Source: CAYSRJ01 sp964521865
GTDB taxonomy: Bacteria; Spirochaetota; B62-G9; DRHN01
Assembly (NCBI GenBank): GCA_964521865.1
Contig: CAZFTJ010000007.1
Span: forward strand, 1-64,000
Reading direction: 5' to 3'
Length of the DNA: 64,000 nucleotides
In this document: piece by piece, positions 16,620-24,737 of the stretch
Numbering within the stretch: the stretch's first letter is position 1
Layout of the letters: each line of letters begins with the position of its first letter
Program-made: the position numbers and the translations under genes
Notes under the pieces: generated by a model
The model's input: only the letters and a program-made list of their open reading frames with translations
Databases searched by the model: none
What the model was told of the DNA's origin: nothing

Positions 16620-17921
16620 TCAGGAATATTTCTTTAAAAGCGTCTCAAAAACCTCAACAACCCTGTTCGCCTGCGCCTCGCTGATGACGAGCGGCGGTTT
16701 GATCTTCAGCACATTTCCGAGGCCCTTGAACTTGCTTTCACCGAAGATGACGCCGTGCTCGACTGCTTCCTTCACAATGCTGTGGCACACATCGTTTGCC
16801 GGCTGTTTCGTTTTTCTGTCCTTCACGAGCTCTATGCCGATCATCAGTCCGGGGCCGCGGATATCTCCGATCATCTCGTATTTTTCCTGAAGCTCCTTCA
16901 GCCTGCCGGTAAAGTACGTGCCCATAATTACCGCCTTTTCGATCAGGTTTTCTTCCCGAATCACATCGAGTGTCGCAACGGCGGCTGCGAACGATACAGG
17001 AAAATGCGCGAAGGTAAAGGAATCGCTTGCAGGTTCTGGCGGCTTGAGGTCGTCACGCTGCATCACCCCTGCAAGGGGGAACCCGCCTGCAATTGCCTTT
17101 CCGAAGGTGAGGATATCGGGATATACGCCGTACAGCTCGCTCGCAAACATGGCTCCCAATCTTCCGAAACCGGTCTGTATCTCATCGAAGATGAGGAGGA
17201 TGCCGTACTGGTCGCATATCTCCCTGATGCGTTTGAGGTATCCAGGAGGGGGCGGAATCATGCCGCCCGAAGCCTGCATCGGCTCCATGATTATTCCGAT
17301 AACCGGCTCGACTCCCCGTTCTATCATTGTTTTCACGTACCCGGCGCACATGATGCCGCATTTCGGGTATTCGAGCCCGAACGGGCACCGGTAGCAGTAG
17401 GCGTTGGGAATTCGAACGACATTTCCCATATATGCGGAAAACAATCGGTTGAGGGGATGGTACGGCCAGCTTGCGGCGATTGTCGCAAACGTGCGGCCCG
17501 AGTAGCCTTCAAAGGGTGCAAGGAATACCATGCCGTCCGGATTGTTCGTGATAGCGAGCTTCATAGCCGATTCGTTTGCGACCGATCCGTGAAGGCAGAA
17601 GCTTATCTTCTTGAGGTTTTTCGGTGCGAGCTCTCCGAGCTTTTTCAACAAAAGCAGTTTGGGAATTGTTTCAAAGCTCGTCCGTACATGGGAGATTTTT
17701 GAAATCTGTTCCCGTACGGCCTCTATTACCTTCGGATGGCTTACGCCGATGTTGTACGTCCACGCCTGGGATGTGCAGTCGATATATTCCTTTCCGGCGG
17801 TGTCCCTTATTACTGCACCTTTGCCGCTGTCCACAACGATAGGCAGGCCCCCTCCTACCGAGCCTGACATGAGATACTTCCTCCCCTCTTCCAGGTCTTT
17901 GGGGTTTGCGTTTTCAAACAT
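16620..17921 (-). CDS. Class III pyridoxal-phosphate aminotransferase
   Basis: 433 residues. Fold-type I aminotransferase of subgroup III (GABA, ornithine, glutamate-1-semialdehyde relatives). The PLP lysine is in TFGKAIAGGFPLAG, and the aspartate that binds the PLP ring nitrogen is in LIFDEIQTGFGRLG. GGGAGGAG 8 bases before the ATG supports the start. In this setting, with a SIS isomerase and a zinc dehydrogenase, it may remove or add an amino group on a sugar-derived or omega-amino substrate; that link is inferred from position only. Confidence 0.92.
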   Translation of the reverse strand: MFENANPKDLEEGRKYLMSGSVGGGLPIVVDSGKGAVIRDTAGKEYIDCTSQAWTYNIGVSHPKVIEAVREQISKISHVRTSFETIPKLLLLKKLGELAPKNLKKISFCLHGSVANESAMKLAITNNPDGMVFLAPFEGYSGRTFATIAASWPYHPLNRLFSAYMGNVVRIPNAYCYRCPFGLEYPKCGIMCAGYVKTMIERGVEPVIGIIMEPMQASGGMIPPPPGYLKRIREICDQYGILLIFDEIQTGFGRLGAMFASELYGVYPDILTFGKAIAGGFPLAGVMQRDDLKPPEPASDSFTFAHFPVSFAAAVATLDVIREENLIEKAVIMGTYFTGRLKELQEKYEMIGDIRGPGLMIGIELVKDRKTKQPANDVCHSIVKEAVEHGVIFGESKFKGLGNVLKIKPPLVISEAQANRVVEVFETLLKKYS

Positions 17922-17997
17922 ATCTGTTGCTCCTCCCTGTAATTTTTAGCGCATGGTCTTCGGGTTCGTCAAACGGCTTTCTTTTTAAATGGTGAAT

Positions 17998-19068
17998 TTA
18001 CGCGCCTTTTTGTATCGTCTCCGCCACATCGAAAATAACCTTAAGACCCTCCTTGCGCCGCATGATCTCCATGCCTTCCTTTGCCCTGTCGAGCGGCAGG
18101 GTGTGGGTAACGAATCTCTCCAGATCGAGTTTCGGGGCTATTGCCGCGGCCCGCCTGAAATCGTCGATGGTCGCGTCGATACTGCCGTAAATCGTGACCT
18201 CCCTGTAGTGTACGATGTTGGGGTCCATGTTCCAGACACTGCCGTGAGGAAGCCCGCCGAAAATGAGGAGCTTTCCGCCGCTCTTCACAATTTTTATGCC
18301 GCTTTCGACTGCGGCGACGCTCGGTGCTGCGGTCACGACGACATCGGCACCGTGAGAGCCGCAGAAATCGAACACCTCATCTTCCCATGTCCCGACACCG
18401 CCGTTGATTGTAATATCGGCGCCGAATGCGGTTGCCTCTTTGAGCCGGCTTTCCACCATATCTATAACTCCGACCTTGCCGGCTCCTATCATTTTCGCGA
18501 GAGTCATATGAGAAAGTCCTATGGGACCTGCACCGAAGACAACTACCGAATCGCCGGGCTGAATGCGAAGTTGACGGAGCCCGTGGAAGCAGCAGCTTAT
18601 CGGCTCGATCATGGTGCCTGCGGCATCGGACACATCTTCGCCTATCTTGACGAGCGCGCCCCTCTCGACACCCTTTTCGGGGATGACCATGTACTCGGCG
18701 TATCCGCCGTCGAAGGTGCAGCCGAAGACCACAACGTTTTCACATAGATTTTCTTTTCCGGAGACGCAGAACTCACACTGGCCGCACCCGTAAATCGGCG
18801 CGACAACCACCCGTTCACCGGGGGCATAGCTTTTGACTTTTTTTCCAACTTTGTGAATCTCGGCAGTCAGCTCATGGCCGAAAATTACGGGGATTTTGTA
18901 CCTTTCTTCGACACCGTTGAAGTAACTTCGGGCATCAGAACCGCATATACCGCTTCCGCGCACCTTTATAAGCACGCCGCCGTCACCGACCTCGGGGATA
19001 GAGACGGTTTCAATTCTCATGTCTTCTTTATTACCGTAAAAGAGCGCCGCTTTCATTTTGTCGCTCAT
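17998..19068 (-). CDS. Zinc-dependent alcohol dehydrogenase (MDR; polyol/threonine dehydrogenase-like)
   Basis: 356 residues of the medium-chain dehydrogenase family. The catalytic zinc site is seen in GSGICGSDARSYF and FGHELTAEI, the four-cysteine structural zinc loop in CGQCEFCVSGKENLC, and the NAD fold in VVFGAGPIGLSHM. Sorbitol, threonine or galactitol-phosphate dehydrogenases are the nearest types. ATG 19068 has GGAG 8 bases upstream. The gene diverges from the DeoR regulator across a 406-base AT-rich gap, so DeoR control of this gene and the two downstream of it is plausible. Confidence 0.93.
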   Translation of the reverse strand: MSDKMKAALFYGNKEDMRIETVSIPEVGDGGVLIKVRGSGICGSDARSYFNGVEERYKIPVIFGHELTAEIHKVGKKVKSYAPGERVVVAPIYGCGQCEFCVSGKENLCENVVVFGCTFDGGYAEYMVIPEKGVERGALVKIGEDVSDAAGTMIEPISCCFHGLRQLRIQPGDSVVVFGAGPIGLSHMTLAKMIGAGKVGVIDMVESRLKEATAFGADITINGGVGTWEDEVFDFCGSHGADVVVTAAPSVAAVESGIKIVKSGGKLLIFGGLPHGSVWNMDPNIVHYREVTIYGSIDATIDDFRRAAAIAPKLDLERFVTHTLPLDRAKEGMEIMRRKEGLKVIFDVAETIQKGA

Positions 19069-19224
19069 CAAATTTGCTCCGGGTTGAATCGAGTGTATGT
19101 ATTCAGAGCATGACGTGGTACTTTTTTATGGTTTTATTCATTAAGAAGATTCCGGTTATTTGTACCAGAATTTTTATGCTCAACTGACTTATTGTGTTAC
19201 AATTTCATATCATTACATTCTATA

Positions 19225-19287
19225 GGTAAAAACCATTAGGCAAGTGCCGGTTTGAAACTTTTACGTTTGAAAGTTCACTTGCCTATT
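19225..19287 (+). repeat. Dispersed hairpin repeat, copy 1
   Basis: 63-base element whose other copy lies inverted at 58009-58072. The first 22 bases (19225-19246) match exactly; a core TTTTACG and the end AGTTCACTT(G/A)CCTATT also match, with one single-base gap. Within it TAGGCAAGTG (19237-19246) and CACTTGCCTA (19276-19285) are perfect inverted arms, with an inner AACTTT/AAAGTT stem. It lies in the 406-base gap between the alcohol dehydrogenase and DeoR genes, which otherwise is AT-rich and holds only a putative promoter. Confidence 0.8.
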
Positions 19288-19377
19288 TATTAAAATTATT
19301 GCCGAATGAAGCTCTAGTGCACGTTTGATGCAGAAATTTGTAATATTCGTTTATATAAATGGTAAATAATGATTGAT

Positions 19378-19406
19378 TTGACCACAACTTAACATTAAAT
19401 TAAAAA
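19378..19406 (+). promoter_or_regulatory. Putative sigma-70 type promoter for the DeoR gene
   Basis: TTGACC, 17 bases, TAAAAA, about 70 bases before the regulator start. It matches the consensus moderately well, but the region is AT-rich and such matches arise by chance. Confidence 0.35.
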
Positions 19407-19474
19407 AAAATCAACATATTTTTATGAGTAAATGCTATAATTTCAGAAAAATTTCCAAAGGTGCGCGTACTCTT

Positions 19475-20236
19475 ATGAACATTCGTCAATCAAAGATACT
19501 CGAGCTCATCGAGAGAAACAAAAGAATATCCATTTCGGAGATAAAGGATATGTTCGATGTTTCCGAAATGACGGTTCGGCGTGATCTCGCCCTTCTCGAG
19601 GGAAACGGTTTCGTTACGCGCGTTCATGGGGGTGTAATAGCACGAAGAAAGCTCTTTTTCGACCAGTCGTTCAGCCAGAGGGAGACGGAGCACGTTGAGG
19701 AAAAAAAGGTCATAGCTCGAAAGGCGCTTGAAATGATCGGTGCCGGTGACAACATCATTCTTGATACGGGGACAACCACTTTGTACATCGCACGGGAGCT
19801 CGTGAAAAGCACCTTTACCATCACCGTTGCAACCACCTCACTTGCTGTTGCAAGTATACTTTTCAACTCCCATCATGATGTGCTGATATTCGGCGGATTT
19901 CTCAGGCGGGAGATACCCGACCTGATCGGTCCGCTCACCGAAAAGAACCTGCTTGATTTTCATGCAGATACGCTGTTCATGGGGTGCGACGGCCTCGTTG
20001 CAGAGGAGGGCTTCTTTACATCGGATCTCAATATCTCGAATATCGAGGAGAAGATGGTACGGCTTGCGGACAGGGTCATTGTGGTCACCGACAGCAGCAA
20101 GTTCGAGCACAAGTCCTTCGTGAAGTATGCCGGCACAGATATGGTTCACACGATTATCACGGACTGGAAGGTCGACTGCAGGCAGGTCGACGCATTTGCG
20201 AAGAATGGGGTCGAAGTGGTAATCGCCGGAAAGTAA
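19475..20236 (+). CDS. DeoR/GlpR-family transcriptional regulator
   Basis: 253 residues. The N-terminal winged helix-turn-helix reads ISISEIKDMFDVSEMTVRRD, followed by the family signature RVHGGV. The C-terminal DeoRC sensor domain contains ILDTGTTTLYIA, the phosphosugar-binding loop. It probably represses the adjacent sugar genes (alcohol dehydrogenase, aminotransferase and SIS to its left, perhaps the isomerase-kinase operon) until a phosphorylated sugar binds. ATG 19475 is preferred over 19424 because the domain starts there and AAAGGTG stands upstream. Confidence 0.92.
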   Translation: MNIRQSKILELIERNKRISISEIKDMFDVSEMTVRRDLALLEGNGFVTRVHGGVIARRKLFFDQSFSQRETEHVEEKKVIARKALEMIGAGDNIILDTGTTTLYIARELVKSTFTITVATTSLAVASILFNSHHDVLIFGGFLRREIPDLIGPLTEKNLLDFHADTLFMGCDGLVAEEGFFTSDLNISNIEEKMVRLADRVIVVTDSSKFEHKSFVKYAGTDMVHTIITDWKVDCRQVDAFAKNGVEVVIAGK

Positions 20237-20358
20237 AGGAAATAAATGTTATACTGTTTTTTAAACTCCTTTCTCCGACATGATTTTCACCCTAAATACA
20301 ATCTATGTATTGTACCCAAGTAAAACAACAATCTTGACATATAAGGTTTTAAAGAAGA

Positions 20359-20817
20359 TCACTGACTAAGACCATTCAATAAAGCATCCATTAATGACTC
20401 CAGCTGTTTATAATCTCTGTACCCCAAAACACGTCTTACCTCTTCTGCATTCATGAAAATTATTATAGTTGGAAGCCCATAGACATTGTAAATACGTACG
20501 AGCTCTTGCATGTAATCAAAGTTTACTTTGTATACTGCAAGTTTATCAAAATTGTTCAGTGCAAACTCATTAAGAATGGGAGCCATCTTTCGGCAAGGGG
20601 TACACCAATCAGAGTAGAATTCAACAAGTGCTATTTTTTTAGTGTTTTGTATTTCGTGTTTGAACTCTTCAATATTCTGAATACTAATAACAGCATTCTT
20701 GTAAGAATCCGTAGTGTGGATAACATCGTTTTTATTTTGTGATGCACAATAAACGAATGCAGTAGTAGTAATCATGTTTAAAACATATACAAATAATAAT
20801 ATAGCAGTGTTTTTCAT
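20359..20817 (-). CDS. Exported thioredoxin-like protein
   Basis: 152 residues. A hydrophobic N-terminal segment (about 4-25) looks like a signal or anchor; after it comes a thioredoxin fold with the redox-active motif WCTPCRKM and the cis-proline region YGLPTIIIF. It probably carries out disulfide exchange outside the cytoplasm. A cysteine at the end of the hydrophobic stretch (FVYCAS) does not match a standard lipobox. It stands alone between the DeoR and LacI genes and begins the AT-rich stretch. Confidence 0.88.
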   Translation of the reverse strand: MKNTAILLFVYVLNMITTTAFVYCASQNKNDVIHTTDSYKNAVISIQNIEEFKHEIQNTKKIALVEFYSDWCTPCRKMAPILNEFALNNFDKLAVYKVNFDYMQELVRIYNVYGLPTIIIFMNAEEVRRVLGYRDYKQLESLMDALLNGLSQ

Positions 20818-20984
20818 TGTGCCTTATGCAACATAAGATATCATTATTTATTTTTATAAATATTTAGAGTAATATTATCGAATACACTATAACAAGCATC
20901 ATTTAAAATTAAATTTTAGGATATTTCGTACCTCCTTTAATTCCATCTATAAACTCCAAGTAATCATTTGTGATTTAATTCTTT

Positions 20985-22010
20985 TCAAGAATTGAGCTGT
21001 TTAACACTTTTTCTCTGAATCAGTTCACCGCTAATGGATATTTTTACAGCAGGTGCATTGAAATCATTATTTATCCTGTTTATAATCATCCTCATCGCCA
21101 TTTTACCAATTTGTTTCTTGGAGACATCCATTGTTGTGAGTGGAGGGTCCATGAACGCGCACAAAGGTAGATTATCGAAACCGATAATTGATATATCTTC
21201 GGGTACTTTGTAACCCCGTTCCTTAAATGCTTTTATACATCCGTATGCAATGATGTCATTTGAAGCAAAGATAGCAGGAGGAATTTTTACTCTCTTTTTC
21301 AGCATACGAAGCATGTCGGTATATGCCCCATCAAAGGTTGAATCAACTGAAAAAATGAACTCGTCATGATAACGGAGATTGAAATAATTTATAGCTTTCT
21401 TGAAGGCCTTATGTCTCAAGTATATGTTTCTTACGTCGACTCGGCTGGTGATAAGGCCGATTTCGCGGTGTCCATTTTCATTGAAATATCTGATTATTTT
21501 GAACAGGGCTTCAGTATTATTCATATCAATAAAATCCAGTTTCATGAAATCAAAACTCGTATCAATGATTCCAACTGGTTTATTTATTGTTTCAAAGGGT
21601 TTCAAGTCCTTATCATTAAGTTCCGTGCCTAAAACGATGATTCCATCGAGAGATGGAGTACGAATCTGGTCTACTATTTCATTTATATCGGAAGCTTTGT
21701 AACTGTTAACTTCAAGATTAAAACCGTTGTTTCTCGCCTCTAATTGTAGTCCGTCAATGTATGAAGAAATAAATACATCATGGTCGCGGTTCAGCACATG
21801 TCCGTGTTTTACAATCTTTAAAAAACGAACCGATCCAGCTCTCAGTATTTTCAATTTTGTCTGAAACAATTCAGGGTTAATCGATTTTGCTATCTCAAGA
21901 ACTTTATTACGAGTGGCTTCACTAATTCCAGGCTTATTGTTGAGAGCAAGAGAAACAGTAGCAATCGATACATTTGCAGCGTATGCAATATCTTTTATTG
22001 TTCCAGACAT
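20985..22010 (-). CDS. LacI-family transcriptional regulator
   Basis: 341 residues. The N-terminal LacI helix-turn-helix and hinge are clear (TIKDIAYAANVSIATVSLAL then NNKPGISEATRNKVLEIA). The periplasmic-binding-like effector domain follows, ending with LTTMDVSKKQIGKMAM. It diverges from the ribose-type ABC operon across 329 bases and is the obvious candidate regulator of that operon. The effector is probably the transported sugar or a derivative. Confidence 0.93.
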   Translation of the reverse strand: MSGTIKDIAYAANVSIATVSLALNNKPGISEATRNKVLEIAKSINPELFQTKLKILRAGSVRFLKIVKHGHVLNRDHDVFISSYIDGLQLEARNNGFNLEVNSYKASDINEIVDQIRTPSLDGIIVLGTELNDKDLKPFETINKPVGIIDTSFDFMKLDFIDMNNTEALFKIIRYFNENGHREIGLITSRVDVRNIYLRHKAFKKAINYFNLRYHDEFIFSVDSTFDGAYTDMLRMLKKRVKIPPAIFASNDIIAYGCIKAFKERGYKVPEDISIIGFDNLPLCAFMDPPLTTMDVSKKQIGKMAMRMIINRINNDFNAPAVKISISGELIQRKSVKQLNS

Positions 22011-22228
22011 TTGTACCCACTAAAATATTTTAGACTATTTTAGCATATTTTAAGTATAAAGAAAAGTGCTTTTCGATTTAATAAAACGATAATTTATATT
22101 CTGTAACTATACTTAATTACTTAAAATATTAAGAATTAAAAGATAAATAAAACTGGTATTCGCTTTGGCTTTTCTGTATAACAACCTTATAATTTAGCAT
22201 TCGAATATCAAAGAAATTAAAAATAGTA

Positions 22229-22256
22229 TTGACAAATTATTTCTGCACTTTAAAAT
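22229..22256 (+). promoter_or_regulatory. Putative promoter of the ribose-type ABC operon
   Basis: TTGACA, a 16-base spacer, TAAAAT. It is the best consensus match in the 329-base divergent gap and lies 84 bases before the binding-protein start. No clear LacI-type palindrome was recognised over it. The rest of the gap is AT-rich without other visible features. Confidence 0.55.
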
Positions 22257-22339
22257 GTTAAATAATTTTTAGTAAGGGGTGGTTTTTAATCACTATTGTT
22301 TTAGATTTTACAATATTAAAATGAATGGAGGTATGCGGT

Positions 22340-23317
22340 ATGAAAAAGTTTATTATTTTAGGCGTCAGTTTTCTTGTGCTATGCTCTCTTTTTCTGTTAG
22401 CAGCCGGGAGTAAAGAAGCAAAGGGACCTAAAAAGCCGGAAGATGTTGTTATTCCGGTTGTATATCTGGACGTTTCGATCAATTTTGCACAGCCCATTAA
22501 AGCAGGAGTTGAGCAAGCTGCTAAAGATTTTGGTTGTGACGCAAAACTTGATGGACCGGTTAACTGGAATATTGATCAACAAGTTTCAATAATTGAGGGA
22601 TATATTACTCAGAGAGTTGATGGGCTTGCAATAGCCCCTCTAAGTTCTGAAGTAATTGACCCCATTATTGCAAAAGCGATAGATGCAGGTATTCCGGTTG
22701 TAACTTTTAACACAGATTCGCCTACATCAAAGAGAATAGCTTTCTACGGTCAGGATCTGGTCGAATCAGGAAGAGTACAGGCAAAGATTTTGATCGAATA
22801 TATGGGCGAAAATGGCAAAGTTCTCATTACGAGTTGTGATGCAGCCGCTCCCTGGTCTCAAATGAGAGAGCAGGGGGTAAGAGAGGAGCTATCCAAGCAT
22901 CCTGGTATAAAAGTGCTTAATATCATCAACGCAAAAGGGGATGAGCAGCAGTGTTATGCAGCAATTGAAAACGCTATCCAGGCATACCCGGACGTAACAG
23001 GCATTGCTAGTCTTGATGCGGTAACAACACCTGCTGTTGGTAGGGCAATATTGAGGTACGACCTCAAAGGTAAAATTAAACAGGTTGGCCATGATTTAAT
23101 GCCTGAAACTTTAGATAACATTAAAGCTGGCGCGACAAATGCTACCTTGAGTCAGAATCCCTATCGGCAGGGGTACCTGCCGGTTGAGCAACTTTTTAAA
23201 CACGTAACTGAGGGTGCTCCACTGGAAAGTGTCGATACCGGTATTCTGCGTGTCGATGAAGCTAATGTTGAAGAGTATATAAAGAGACTCGAAGCAGGAG
23301 ACAAAACAGTTGGTTGA
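22340..23317 (+). CDS. Ribose-type ABC transporter substrate-binding protein
   Basis: 325 residues of the RbsB-like pentose/hexose-binding group (periplasmic binding type 1 fold). The export signal is MKKFIILGVSFLVL with a hydrophobic stretch ending LLAAGSKEA; the cysteine within it is not in a lipobox. Characteristic segments are GYITQRVDGLAIAPLSSE, GIPVVTFNTDSP and GIASLDAVTTPAVGRAI. ATG 22340 has GGAGG 9 bases upstream. It is the first gene of the operon and is separated by an unusually long 312-base structured gap from its permease. Confidence 0.92.
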   Translation: MKKFIILGVSFLVLCSLFLLAAGSKEAKGPKKPEDVVIPVVYLDVSINFAQPIKAGVEQAAKDFGCDAKLDGPVNWNIDQQVSIIEGYITQRVDGLAIAPLSSEVIDPIIAKAIDAGIPVVTFNTDSPTSKRIAFYGQDLVESGRVQAKILIEYMGENGKVLITSCDAAAPWSQMREQGVREELSKHPGIKVLNIINAKGDEQQCYAAIENAIQAYPDVTGIASLDAVTTPAVGRAILRYDLKGKIKQVGHDLMPETLDNIKAGATNATLSQNPYRQGYLPVEQLFKHVTEGAPLESVDTGILRVDEANVEEYIKRLEAGDKTVG

Positions 23318-23343
23318 GATTTTGATTGTTATCTGATTATAAT

Positions 23344-23449
23344 ATATGGCGCTTTTTGGGTACTAAATGTACAGTTCAATATGAGTATAAAAGATGATTA
23401 ATTGACTGTGGGAGATTAAATTTTTCCGGTACCAACAAGAGCGCCATAT
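23344..23449 (+). promoter_or_regulatory. Long-range inverted repeat between binding protein and permease genes
   Basis: ATATGGCGCTTTTTGGGTAC (23344-23363) is nearly complementary to GTACCAACAAGAGCGCCATAT (23429-23449), giving a stem of about 20 bp with one short mismatch region and a 65-base loop. It is in the 312-base gap between the binding-protein stop and the permease start. It may set the ratio of binding protein to permease message by blocking decay or by premature termination; no T-run follows. Confidence 0.6.
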
Positions 23450-23540
23450 GTCTTTTCATAGCTTGCCCCGGTGTTAATTAAACAGATTATGCTACATTGT
23501 CTGAAATTACTAGCGAGGCGCAAAGTGCTAGTGAAACTCA

Positions 23541-23583
23541 AGGAGGATTCACGGTGGGATTGATTTTTAATCAATTGGTATGA
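23541..23583 (+). other. Possible leader-peptide frame with overlapping hairpin
   Basis: AGGAGG (23541-23546) stands 7 bases before a GTG that opens a 9-codon frame ending in TGA at 23581-23583. A perfect 7-bp hairpin, ATTGATT-TTT-AATCAAT (23559-23575), lies inside it. ACTAGC/GCTAGT arms (23509-23514, 23527-23532) precede it. A strong ribosome site with no long gene behind it is odd. It could be a control peptide for the permease gene or chance. Confidence 0.3.
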
Positions 23584-23629
23584 TTACTTGATTAATATAC
23601 GTTCTTATTTATTGCGACGAGGTTGAGTT

Positions 23630-24703
23630 ATGTCAGAAAAAGAAAAACCCTCTTCTGTAGAGTCGGATATTACAGCTCATAACAATGAAGAAAGAAATGT
23701 TCAAGATCTTGCTGAGGGCAAACGGCAAAGTACCGGATTTATTTCAGGTCTGTTTAAAATACGTGAAATTGGAGTCCTCCTCGCACTTATTCTGCTTTTC
23801 ATAACTTTTTCCGTTTCCTCTCCATTTTTTTTCGGTTTAGAAAATCTACTTAATGTTCTCCGTCAAGTATCGCTTCTTGGAATCATATCAATGGGTATGA
23901 CCATGGTCATCGTATCGGGAGAGATAGATCTTTCGGTTGGAGCTGTTTACGGATTTGCTTCGACAATCGCAGGCATACTCATGACAAATAGTATATCCAT
24001 CTGGCTTTCAATCATTGTGGCACTTGTCTGTGGAATCGTTTTTGGTACGATGAACGGTCTGCTTGTCACCTACGCTCGAATCCCGGCACTGATCGTCACA
24101 CTTGGAATGATGAATGTCGCACGAGGAGCCTCTCTTATTATAAGTAAAGCACAGGTTATTTCGACGAACTATCGTACGGTATCAGATCCTTCCATAGATG
24201 CATTTCTTTTTCTGGGGCAGGGAAAGTTATTTGGTGTGATTCCCATGATGAGTGTTTTTCTGATTGTTATAGCGATCGTGTCTTATATCGTTTTTAATAC
24301 AACAATCCTTGGGTACCATATGAGAGGTGTTGGGGGAAATGCTGCTGCAGCGCGCGCGTCGGGTATAAATGTGAAAATAATAAAAATATCAGCCTTTTCA
24401 ATTACCGGTCTTCTCTGTGCTATAGCGGGTGTTTTAAATCTTTCATTTCTTGCAAATGTTCAGGGTACGATAGGGCAGGGACTCGAACTCGATGTTATTG
24501 CAGCGGTCATTATTGGAGGTACAACCCTGATCGGTGGCGAGGGTACCATTCTCGGAACAATTATCGGGGTACTTATAATTGGTGTATTAAGAAACGGCCT
24601 TATATTACTTGGAGTTTCTCCCTTTTGGCAGATTCTCATTATTGGAGTTGTTATTATCGGGGCAGTTGGCATTGATATGTGGACAAAAAAGAGAACTGTT
24701 TAA
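23630..24703 (+). CDS. Ribose-type ABC transporter permease (RbsC-like)
   Basis: 357 residues, with a charged N-terminal tail of about 45 residues and then about nine or ten hydrophobic segments. The conserved RbsC/AraH signatures are present: MGMTMVIVSGEIDLSVGA, NGLLVTYARIPALIVTLGMM and AAVIIGGTTLIGGEGTI. It forms the inner-membrane channel for the sugar bound by the upstream protein. The long polar N-terminus is more than these permeases usually carry. Confidence 0.95.
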   Translation: MSEKEKPSSVESDITAHNNEERNVQDLAEGKRQSTGFISGLFKIREIGVLLALILLFITFSVSSPFFFGLENLLNVLRQVSLLGIISMGMTMVIVSGEIDLSVGAVYGFASTIAGILMTNSISIWLSIIVALVCGIVFGTMNGLLVTYARIPALIVTLGMMNVARGASLIISKAQVISTNYRTVSDPSIDAFLFLGQGKLFGVIPMMSVFLIVIAIVSYIVFNTTILGYHMRGVGGNAAAARASGINVKIIKISAFSITGLLCAIAGVLNLSFLANVQGTIGQGLELDVIAAVIIGGTTLIGGEGTILGTIIGVLIIGVLRNGLILLGVSPFWQILIIGVVIIGAVGIDMWTKKRTV

Positions 24704-24737
24704 TAACGAGGGCCGCTGATATAAAAGGAGTGTGCAT

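Noticed and set aside
16755..17702. 315-codon open frame on the plus strand
   Set aside because: Antisense to the class III aminotransferase with its intact PLP-lysine motif; composition is that of a shadow frame.
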